A DNA stretch of 64,000 bases from Luteimonas sp. JM171 (lineage in GTDB: Bacteria > Pseudomonadota > Gammaproteobacteria > Xanthomonadales > Xanthomonadaceae): NCBI RefSeq assembly GCF_001717465.1, contig NZ_CP017074.1, positions 293,846 to 357,845 on the forward strand, read 5' to 3'. The notes beneath the pieces are model-generated. The model did no database searches and was not told the DNA's origin. It saw only the letters and a program-made list of their open reading frames with translations. Made by a program: the position numbers and the translations under genes. Below are positions 57,241 through 64,000 of this stretch, one piece after another. Each line of letters begins with the position of its first letter. Within the stretch, counting starts at the first letter, position 1.

Positions 57241-59001
57241 CTACTCCGGCTTGCGTACCGACACGTGCAGCTCCTTCAGCTGCTCCTCGTCGACCGGCGA
57301 AGGCGCATCGGTCATCAGGCACTGGGCGCCGGTGGTCTTGGGGAACGCGATCACATCGCGGATCGAGTCCGTGCCCGCCAGCAGCGCAGCCATCCGGTCG
57401 ATGCCGAAGGCGATGCCGGCGTGCGGCGGCGCGCCGTACCTGAGCGCGTCGAGCAGGAAGCCGAACTTCGCCTCCGCCTCCTCCGCGCCGATGCCCAGCA
57501 GCTCGAGCACCGCCTTCTGCATCGAGGGCCGGTGGATGCGCACCGAGCCGCCGCCGATTTCGTTGCCGTTGAGCACCAGGTCGTAGCCGCGGCTGGTGGC
57601 CGTGGCCGCGTTCGCGCGCAGCGCCTCCTCGTCGTCCACCGCCGGCGCGGTGAACGGGTGGTGCAGCGCCACGTAGCGCCCAGCCTCGTCGTCCCATTCG
57701 AACATCGGAAAATCGGTGACCCACAGAGGCTTCCAGCCGTCCTCGACCAGGCCGAACTCCTCGCCCGCCTTGAGCCGCACCGCGCCCATGAAGGTGCTTG
57801 CCACGGCATGATCGCCGGCGCCGAAGAACACCATGTCGCCATTGCCGGCGCCCACATGCTTCATCAGGGCATCGAACTGCGCCTCCTCGAAGAACTTCTG
57901 GATCGGCGAGGACACCGCGCCGTCGTCGGCGATCTTGACGTAAGCCAGGCCCTTGGCGCCGAACTTCGCCGCGTGCGCCGCGTAGCCATCGATCTGCTTG
58001 CGCGACAGCGAGGCGCCGCCGGGGATGCGCAGCGCGCACACGCGCCCGCCCTCGCCCGCCGCGACATCCGCGAACACCTTGAAGCCGCTGTCCTTCACCA
58101 GGTCGTTGACGTCCATCAGCTCCAGCGGATTGCGCAGGTCCGGCTTGTCCGAGCCGAAGCGGCGCATGGCCTCGGCATACGGCATGCGGGGGAACGGGTC
58201 GACCAGGGCAACGCCCGCCACTTCCGCGAACACCTCGCGCACCATCGTTTCCACCGTGTCCTGCACCAGCGCCTCGTCGGCCCAGGCCAGCTCCATGTCC
58301 AGCTGGGTGAACTCCAGCTGGCGATCGGCGCGCAGGGCCTCGTCGCGGAAGCAGCGCGCGATCTGGTAGTAGCGGTCGAAGCCGGCCACCATCAGGATCT
58401 GCTTGAACAGCTGCGGGCTCTGCGGCAGCGCGTAGAACTCGCCCGGGTGCTGGCGCGCCGGCACCAGGAAGTCGCGCGCGCCCTCGGGCGTGGCGCGGGT
58501 CAGGATCGGGGTCTCGATGTCCTGGAAGCCGCGCCCGTCCAGCCAGCGGCGCAGTGCGCTCACCAGCTTCGTGCGCACCCGCATCCGGCGCTGCATCTCC
58601 GGGTGGCGCAGGTCGAGGTAGCGGTATTTGAGGCGGATGTCCTCGCCGGGGTTCTCATGGTGGTGGAACGGCAGCGGCTCGGCCTCGTTCAGCACCTCGA
58701 TGGCCGTGGCCACCACTTCCACCTGGCCGGTGCGGATCTTCGGGTTGACCGACTCGCGCCGGCGCACGGTGCCGGTCACCCGCAGGCAGTCCTCGTAGCC
58801 CACCCCGGCGGCGGTGGCGATGACCGCGGCGTTGCCCTCGGCGCCCGACGGCTCGGCCACCACCTGCACGATGCCCTCGTGGTCACGCAGGTCGATGAAG
58901 CACAGGCCGCCGAGGTCGCGGGCAACGTCCGCCCAGCCGCAGAGGGTGACGCTCTGGCCGATCAGCGATTCGTCGATCAGGCCGCAAAGATGGGTACGCA
59001 T
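57241..59001 (-). CDS. aspS: Aspartyl-tRNA synthetase
   Basis: The product has 586 residues from the ATG at 59001 ([23 protein letters not shown]). The OB-fold anticodon domain is followed by class II motifs (motif 2 [23 protein letters not shown]; motif 3 [13 protein letters not shown]) and the bacterial GAD insertion domain. Whether it charges only tRNA-Asp or also tRNA-Asn depends on the presence of AsnRS or GatCAB, which are not in the window. Confidence 0.97.
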   Translation of the reverse strand: MRTHLCGLIDESLIGQSVTLCGWADVARDLGGLCFIDLRDHEGIVQVVAEPSGAEGNAAVIATAAGVGYEDCLRVTGTVRRRESVNPKIRTGQVEVVATAIEVLNEAEPLPFHHHENPGEDIRLKYRYLDLRHPEMQRRMRVRTKLVSALRRWLDGRGFQDIETPILTRATPEGARDFLVPARQHPGEFYALPQSPQLFKQILMVAGFDRYYQIARCFRDEALRADRQLEFTQLDMELAWADEALVQDTVETMVREVFAEVAGVALVDPFPRMPYAEAMRRFGSDKPDLRNPLELMDVNDLVKDSGFKVFADVAAGEGGRVCALRIPGGASLSRKQIDGYAAHAAKFGAKGLAYVKIADDGAVSSPIQKFFEEAQFDALMKHVGAGNGDMVFFGAGDHAVASTFMGAVRLKAGEEFGLVEDGWKPLWVTDFPMFEWDDEAGRYVALHHPFTAPAVDDEEALRANAATATSRGYDLVLNGNEIGGGSVRIHRPSMQKAVLELLGIGAEEAEAKFGFLLDALRYGAPPHAGIAFGIDRMAALLAGTDSIRDVIAFPKTTGAQCLMTDAPSPVDEEQLKELHVSVRKPE

Positions 59002-59195
59002 GGAAACTCCGGACAGTGGCCGCGCCGGCGCGCGGAAAGCCGGCCATTTTACCGGCTTGCACGGCGGGTTCCGAGGCGGGCGGCGGGAACCACCGGCAGC
59101 AAGTGGCGGGGGCGAGAGAGCAACGGGTGGCCATGCGGGGATAATGGGCGGTTCATGCCGTTCAACGACCATTGGCCCGGAGGAACCAAGCGCCC

Positions 59196-60458
59196 GTGAT
59201 CGCCGTCGTCCGCCCGCTTGCCGCCCTGCTCGCCGGCACCGCGCTGCTGCTGGCCGGCAGCGGCCTGCTCGGCACCCTGCTGGCGGTGCGCGGCCGCATC
59301 GAGGGTTATGACGACCAGGTGATGGGGCTGGTGATGTCGGCGTATTTCGCCGGCTTCTTCCTGGGCACCTACGCCGCGCCCGGCCTCATCCAGCGGATCG
59401 GCCATATCCGCGCGTTCGCCGCCTACGCGGCGCTGTGCGCGGCCACGGTGCTGCTGCACCCGATCCTGGTTTCGCCCTGGGCCTGGGGCCTGCTGCGCCT
59501 GGCCACCGGCCTGTCGCTGGTCGGCCTGTACACGGTGATCGAGAGCTGGCTCAACGTACAGGCCCCCAACGACCAGCGCAGCCAGGTGTTCTCGATCTAC
59601 ATGGCGGTGAGCCTGCTGGCCCTGGCCGGCGGACAGTGGCTGCTGGGCGCGTCTGCGCCGGATGGCTTCGTGCTCTTCAGCGTGGTGGCGATCCTCATCT
59701 GCCTGGCGGCGCTTCCGGTCACCACCAGCCGGATGACGCAGCCTGAACTGCCGCAGGTGCCGCGGCTGGCCCTTCGCGCCCTGTTCCAGGCCGCGCCCGC
59801 GGCCACCCTGGGCGCCCTGCTGGGCGGCCTCACGCTGGGAAGCTTCTGGGGCCTGGCGGCGATCTTCGCGACCCGGATCGGACTGGACGTCACCGGCGTG
59901 GCCCTGGTGGTGAGCGTGACCATCCTGGGCGGGGCGGCGCTGCAGTTGCCGATCGGCCGCCTCTCCGACCGCGGCGACCGGCGCACCGCGCTGGTGGTGA
60001 TCTGCCTGCTGGCGGCGGCGGCCGCGGTGGGCACGATGCTGCCCGGGGGCCAGGCCGGCCTGCCGCTGTACGCGCTGTGCTTCGTGTTCGGCGGCCTGAC
60101 GTTCGCGATCTACCCGCTGTGCATGGCCCACCTGCTGGACCACCTTGAGCCATCCGACACGCTGTCGGCCGGCAGCAGCCTGCTGCTGCTCAACGGCGTG
60201 GGCTCGGCCATCGGCCCGGCGCTGGCCGGCGTGGCCATGACCCGGTTTGGCGCCGAGGCCCTGCCCGCGTTCCAGGCCGCGGCGCTGGTGCTGGCCGCGC
60301 TGATCGCGGGCGGCCGGCGCCTGCTGCGCCACCGCGACAATGAGCACCCGTCGGAATTCCACGTCATGGTGCAAACCACGCCGACGGCGATCGAGATGCT
60401 GCCTGAAGTCGAATCACCCGAGCCCGAACCCGAAGCCGGGCCCGGCAGCGGCCGCTAG
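59196..60458 (+). CDS. MFS transporter (YcaD-like)
   Basis: The product has 420 residues from the GTG at 59196, with GGAGG about 11 bases upstream. Twelve membrane helices are visible, including [28 protein letters not shown] (MFS motif region) and [20 protein letters not shown]. It resembles YcaD-type transporters of unknown substrate. A Glu/Pro-rich cytoplasmic tail ends the protein. It is divergent from aspS. Confidence 0.88.
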   Translation: MIAVVRPLAALLAGTALLLAGSGLLGTLLAVRGRIEGYDDQVMGLVMSAYFAGFFLGTYAAPGLIQRIGHIRAFAAYAALCAATVLLHPILVSPWAWGLLRLATGLSLVGLYTVIESWLNVQAPNDQRSQVFSIYMAVSLLALAGGQWLLGASAPDGFVLFSVVAILICLAALPVTTSRMTQPELPQVPRLALRALFQAAPAATLGALLGGLTLGSFWGLAAIFATRIGLDVTGVALVVSVTILGGAALQLPIGRLSDRGDRRTALVVICLLAAAAAVGTMLPGGQAGLPLYALCFVFGGLTFAIYPLCMAHLLDHLEPSDTLSAGSSLLLLNGVGSAIGPALAGVAMTRFGAEALPAFQAAALVLAALIAGGRRLLRHRDNEHPSEFHVMVQTTPTAIEMLPEVESPEPEPEAGPGSGR

Positions 60459-60497
60459 CAACTACCAGCCAGCAACTGAGGACTCCGGGCCAAAGCC

Positions 60498-60806
60498 TTA
60501 CGGGGCTTGCGCTGCGGGCGCGGGCTCGGCCTTCTTCGGTGGGTCGGCCTTGCCCGGGGCGTCGGCCGGCTTGGCAGCGGAATCGGATTTGTCCCCGCCC
60601 GCCAGGTTGCGCTTGGCCTCGCCGCCCTTCTTGAAGTCGGTTTCATACCAGCCGCTGCCCGCCAGGCGGAACGCCGGGGCGGTCACCTGCCGCTTCACGG
60701 CCGCCGCGGCGCACTCCGGGCAGGCCTCCGGATCCGGATCGGAAAGCTTCTGGAGACGGTCGAACTGGTGGCCACAGGCGGCGCACTGGAAAGCGTAGAT
60801 GGGCAT
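60498..60806 (-). CDS. FmdB-type zinc ribbon protein
   Basis: The product has 102 residues. MPIYAFQCAACGHQFDRLQKLSDPDPEACPEC holds the CxxC...CxxC zinc ribbon of the FmdB regulatory family. The second half is a disordered Lys/Ala/Pro/Asp-rich tail. The function is not established. In related genomes this gene sits directly beside aspS; here the MFS gene on the other strand separates them. Confidence 0.92.
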   Translation of the reverse strand: MPIYAFQCAACGHQFDRLQKLSDPDPEACPECAAAAVKRQVTAPAFRLAGSGWYETDFKKGGEAKRNLAGGDKSDSAAKPADAPGKADPPKKAEPAPAAQAP

Positions 60807-60830
60807 GGCGTACGTCTTGAACCTGGGGGT

Positions 60831-60874
60831 GAAATGGAACCGCCCCCATTCATGGGGGCGGCTGTGACCATTTC
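60831..60874. terminator. Long interrupted hairpin between lipoprotein gene and fmdB
   Basis: CCGCCCCC (60840-60847) pairs with GGGGGCGG (60854-60861), and outside it GAAATGG (60831-60837) pairs with CCATTTC (60868-60874). No U-run follows. It probably ends the lipoprotein transcript before fmdB. Confidence 0.6.
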
Positions 60875-60892
60875 AAGCCGCGCGGGCGCGCG

Positions 60893-61594
60893 TCAGTAGC
60901 CCCAGGGGGTGGGCGGGGTCTCGACCGGCTGCGTGAGGTCGAACTCGACCTGGAACAAGCGCCCCTCCGGGTTCTGGCCGCCCTCGGGACGCGCCAGCTC
61001 ATAGAGGAAGCGCTGCCCGGGCTCGATCTCCATCGCCCAGACATTGGTGGTCGAGACATCCAGCCCCTCGCGCGAGAACAGCTCGATCGACTCCTGGTCG
61101 ACCGGGAACTCCTGGCGCTGCGCGGTCCCGGGCTCCACGGTATCGCCGCCGTACATGGTGACCGGATCGTCGCTGCCGTCCTCCAGGCGGTGGTCGTGCT
61201 TGAGGCGCAGGCCGTCTTCGGTGCGGGTCAGGATCCAGGTGCGCGAATGGTTGTCGCCGACATGGAACGGCACCCGGATCTCGCGGGTGGGCTCCTCGCA
61301 GCCGCGCACGTGCATCACCAGGTCCTGGCCTTCGAACGCGTCGGGTTCGGGCGAGGCCGGCTCGTTGGCCACGATGCGCCCGGCGAACGCCTGGCCGCAG
61401 TGCTCGGCCAGCCGGATCAGGAATTCATCCGCCGGCTCGATCAGGCCTTCCGCGGAAGCGGCGGCCTCAGCGGCCTGGGCGGCGGCTTCGGCATGGGCCT
61501 CGGCGACCGGATCAGGCTGGTCGTCGGTGGAAGGCGCGCAGGCGGCCAGGGCCAGCGCGAGCGTGAGTGAGGAAACCGTGATGACTCTGTTCAT
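60893..61594 (-). CDS. Lipoprotein of unknown function
   Basis: The product has 233 residues. A signal with lipobox LAAC gives the lipidated Cys19. An Ala/Glu-rich helix (about 32-50) and a globular region follow, with paired cysteines (EHCGQAF and RGCEEP) and WILTRTEDGLRLKHDHRLEDGS, ending in a Pro-rich tail. I do not recognise a named family. It is likely anchored to a membrane. Confidence 0.75.
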   Translation of the reverse strand: MNRVITVSSLTLALALAACAPSTDDQPDPVAEAHAEAAAQAAEAAASAEGLIEPADEFLIRLAEHCGQAFAGRIVANEPASPEPDAFEGQDLVMHVRGCEEPTREIRVPFHVGDNHSRTWILTRTEDGLRLKHDHRLEDGSDDPVTMYGGDTVEPGTAQRQEFPVDQESIELFSREGLDVSTTNVWAMEIEPGQRFLYELARPEGGQNPEGRLFQVEFDLTQPVETPPTPWGY

Positions 61595-61650
61595 CCGGCC
61601 ACGGTAGCGTCCCGCTGAACCGCACGCAATCCCGCACGGGCCGCGCCGGA

Positions 61651-63507
61651 TCAGTCCTCAAGCAGCTCAAGCCACCGCTCCTCGGCTTCGGCCAGCTGGC
61701 CGGCGATGGCCTCACGCTCGCGCCCGAGCCGGGCCAGGGCGGTGGGGTCGGTGTGGTTGTCCGGATCGGCCAGGGCCGCGTCTATGCCGGCCAGCTCCGC
61801 TTCAAGGCGCGCAACGGCGTCCTCGGCTTCCGCCAGCTTGTGTGGATTGGTTTTGCGCGCTGGCGCCGGGGCCTTCGCAACAGGCTGGGCGGCGGGCGCT
61901 GCGCCGGCCTTGGCGCCGGCCCCGCGGCCCTCGCCCTGGCGCGCGCGCAGCCACGCCGCATATTCGTCAAGGTCGCCGTCGAAGGGCTTCACCGCGCCGT
62001 CGGCCACCCGCCAGAAGCTGTCACTGACCAGCCCGATCAGGTGCCGGTCGTGGGACACCAGCACGATGGCGCCATCGAAGTCGCTCAGCGCCTCGGCCAG
62101 CGCCTCGCGCATGTCCAGGTCCAGGTGGTTGGTAGGTTCGTCGAGCAGCAGTACGTTGGGCTGCTTCCACGCGATCAGCGCCAGCGCCAGGCGCGCGCGC
62201 TCGCCGCCGGAGAACCCGTCGATGCTCTCGAAGGCCCGGTCGCCGGGGAAGTACCACTTGCCCAGGAAGTCGCGGAACGCCTGGGTCGGGGAATCCGGGG
62301 ACAGCTCCCTCAGGTGATCGATCGGCGAGGTGCCGGCCACCAGCGACTCCACGGTGTGCTGGGCGAAGTAGCCGATGCGCAGGTCCGGATGCGCCGCGCG
62401 CTCGCCCGCCAGCAGCGGAAGCTCGCCCACCAGTGATTTCACCAGCGTGGACTTGCCGGCGCCGTTGGGGCCCAGCAGGCCGATGCGGTCGCCGGCTTCC
62501 AGGCCGAAGCCGACGCTCTCCAGGATGCGCGCATCTTCGCCATAGCCGCAGGTGCCGTGGTTGATCCTCAGCAGCGCGTGCGGCAGCTTCGCGGGCTGCG
62601 GGAATTCGATGCGGAAGCCGCGCTCGGCGCGCACCGCCTCGGTCCCGGCCAGCTTGGCCAGGCGCTTCATCCGGCTCTGGGCCTGGCGCGCCTTGCTGGC
62701 CTTGGCACGGAAGCGGTCGATGAACTTCTGCAGGTGGGCCCGCTCGGCCTGCTCCTTCTCGTGCGCGATCTGCTGCTGGCGCAGGTGCTCGGCGCGCTGG
62801 CGCTCGAACGCCGTGTAATCGCCCACGTAGAGCCTTGCCTTGCCGTCATGCAGGTGCAGGGTGTGGGTGGAGACGCCGTCGAGGAACTCGCGGTCGTGGC
62901 TGATCAGCAGCAGCGTGCCCTGGTAGCGCAGCAGCCACTGCTCCAGCCACAGCACCGCATCCAGGTCCAGGTGGTTGGTGGGTTCGTCCAGCAGCAGCAG
63001 GTCGCTGGGCATCATCAGCGCGCGCGCCAGGTTCAGGCGCACCCGCCAGCCGCCGGAGAATGCGCTCACCGGCCGACGGTGGGTATCGGGCGAAAAACCA
63101 AGGCCGTGCAGCAGGCGCCCGGCGCGGGCTTCGGCATCGTAGCCGTTGAGCTCGCCCAGGCGCTGGTGGGCCTGGGCCACCGCGTCCCAGTCCTCGGCGG
63201 CGGTGGCCTCGGCTTCGGCGCGCAGGGCGGCCGCGACTTCGGTATCCCCGGACAGCACGAACCCGATCGCAGGATCCGGCAGCGACGGTGTTTCCTGGGC
63301 GACGCTGGCGATGCGCAGCTTCGAAGGCAAGTCGAGGTCGCCGCGGTCGGCTTCCACCTCGCCGCGGATGGCGGCGAACAGCGAGGACTTGCCGGTGCCG
63401 TTGCGGCCCACCACGCCCACGCGCCAGCCCGCGTGCAACGCCAGGTCGACGTCGGACAGCAGCAGCCGTTCGCCACGGCGCAGGGCGAAATTCCGGAAGG
63501 CGATCAT
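61651..63507 (-). CDS. ABC-F family ATPase (YheS-like)
   Basis: The product has 618 residues from the ATG at 63507 (MIAFRNFALRRGERLLLSDV). It has two ABC domains in tandem with no membrane part: GRNGTGKSS, FSGGWRVRLNLARAL and LLLDEPTNHLDLD in the first; GPNGAGKSTL, FSGGERARLALALI and LLLDEPTNHLDLD in the second. A linker between them and a C-terminal coiled coil (about 555-618) complete the ABC-F layout. Such proteins act at the ribosome; E. coli YheS is the closest in size. Confidence 0.93.
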   Translation of the reverse strand: MIAFRNFALRRGERLLLSDVDLALHAGWRVGVVGRNGTGKSSLFAAIRGEVEADRGDLDLPSKLRIASVAQETPSLPDPAIGFVLSGDTEVAAALRAEAEATAAEDWDAVAQAHQRLGELNGYDAEARAGRLLHGLGFSPDTHRRPVSAFSGGWRVRLNLARALMMPSDLLLLDEPTNHLDLDAVLWLEQWLLRYQGTLLLISHDREFLDGVSTHTLHLHDGKARLYVGDYTAFERQRAEHLRQQQIAHEKEQAERAHLQKFIDRFRAKASKARQAQSRMKRLAKLAGTEAVRAERGFRIEFPQPAKLPHALLRINHGTCGYGEDARILESVGFGLEAGDRIGLLGPNGAGKSTLVKSLVGELPLLAGERAAHPDLRIGYFAQHTVESLVAGTSPIDHLRELSPDSPTQAFRDFLGKWYFPGDRAFESIDGFSGGERARLALALIAWKQPNVLLLDEPTNHLDLDMREALAEALSDFDGAIVLVSHDRHLIGLVSDSFWRVADGAVKPFDGDLDEYAAWLRARQGEGRGAGAKAGAAPAAQPVAKAPAPARKTNPHKLAEAEDAVARLEAELAGIDAALADPDNHTDPTALARLGREREAIAGQLAEAEERWLELLED

Positions 63508-63676
63508 GGGGCGCGCAGTGTAACGGCTGCAGGCCTGCGGCGGTTGCCGCCGCGACCCACGGCATGGTTTCGGCGGAAACCGTTGCGGCGCTGCCGCGGG
63601 GCGTGCTAGTTGGACTGGGACAGGATCATTTTCCGGCGCCACGCGCCTTCCCACCGGACAGGGAGAATCCCCCGCC

Positions 63677-64000
63677 ATGCACAAGAACCGCCTTGCCGCC
63701 GCCCTTGCGTTCGCCCTCGTTGCGCCAGCCGCCTGGGCCCAGGCGCCGCAGCCCCAGGCATCCGAGCGCGCCTCCACCCTGGACACCATGATCGTCACCG
63801 GCACCCGCGTGTCGGACCGCACGGTGGCCGAGTCGACTTCCCCGATCGACATCATCACCCCCGAAGCCCTGCAGGCCACCGGCACCACCGAGCTGGCCAC
63901 GGCGCTGTCGCGGGCCCTGCCCTCGCTCAACTTCCCGCGCCCGGCCATCACCGACGGCACCAGCGCGATCCGCCCCGCGCAGCTGCGCGGCATGGCGCCC
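63677..64000 (+). CDS. TonB-dependent receptor, N-terminal part
   Basis: The visible part has 108 residues. The signal peptide ends ...PAAWAQ (residue 21), then a TonB-box-like LDTMIVTG and a plug-domain start (DIITPEALQATGTTELATALSRALPSLNFP). The rest runs off the window. The ligand is unknown. AGGGAG precedes the ATG. No Fur-like site was seen in the 169-base gap before it. Confidence 0.88.
   Translation, partial: MHKNRLAAALAFALVAPAAWAQAPQPQASERASTLDTMIVTGTRVSDRTVAESTSPIDIITPEALQATGTTELATALSRALPSLNFPRPAITDGTSAIRPAQLRGMAP

Overview
The window is GC-rich, gene-dense, strictly bacterial chromosome. Gene content and order point to a gammaproteobacterium of the Xanthomonadaceae/Lysobacteraceae (Lysobacter, Luteimonas, Stenotrophomonas or relatives): yebC-ruvC-ruvA-kup, ruvB-ybgC-tolQRAB-pal-cpoB-queE-queC, fabA-fabB next to each other, a FmdB-type zinc-ribbon gene near aspS, and TonB receptors. 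I see no phage, insertion sequence, integrase or CRISPR array. Genus assignment is inference.

Layout. Positions 1-6.7 kb hold a partial gene, a small secreted protein, and divergent hrpA (RNA helicase) and recQ (DNA helicase). Positions 6.7-16.4 kb are a surface block on the minus strand: a 2,925-residue trimeric autotransporter adhesin followed by a BamE/OmpA two-domain envelope protein. A response-regulator gene with a damaged receiver domain and a tRNA-Lys gene follow (16.8-17.7 kb).

Positions 17.8-39 kb are a microaerobic/denitrification island, all on the plus strand. It contains ccoNOQP with a small extra membrane gene, the maturation genes ccoG, ccoH, ccoI and ccoS with a SulfE/TauE-type gene, azurin, copper nitrite reductase nirK, hemN with an Fnr/Anr-type regulator, quinol-type nitric oxide reductase norB, nnrS, a SirB-type membrane protein, a PLP-dependent cysteine synthase/desulfhydrase-like enzyme and an OprC/NosA-like copper receptor. 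Seven transcription units here start with an Fnr-family palindrome. In all seven the -10-like hexamer begins exactly 36 bases after the start of the palindrome. The boxes fall into two classes: TTGAT/ATCAA for the oxidase and azurin, and TTGAC/GTCAA for nirK, hemN, norB, nnrS and the copper receptor. The combined products would reduce nitrite to NO and N2O and oxygen to water at low oxygen, and would supply copper, haem and repair functions. No nosZ or nitrate reductase is present in the window.

Positions 39-53.8 kb are a minus-strand housekeeping block: fabB/fabA (unsaturated fatty acids), queC/queE (queuosine), cpoB-pal-tolBARQ-ybgC (Tol-Pal envelope system), ruvB, a luciferase-like flavoprotein, kup, ruvA, ruvC and yebC. 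Positions 54-64 kb hold a sodium/solute symporter with a 43-residue partner, an alpha/beta hydrolase, a GNAT acetyltransferase, aspS, an MFS transporter, an FmdB-type protein, a lipoprotein, an ABC-F ATPase and the start of a TonB-dependent receptor running off the window.

The main points for follow-up are the fixed-geometry two-class Fnr/Dnr-type regulon (two members predicted leaderless), the receiver-truncated response regulator beside tRNA-Lys, a structured leader with mutually exclusive hairpins before the giant adhesin, and a long inverted repeat between nirK and hemN.
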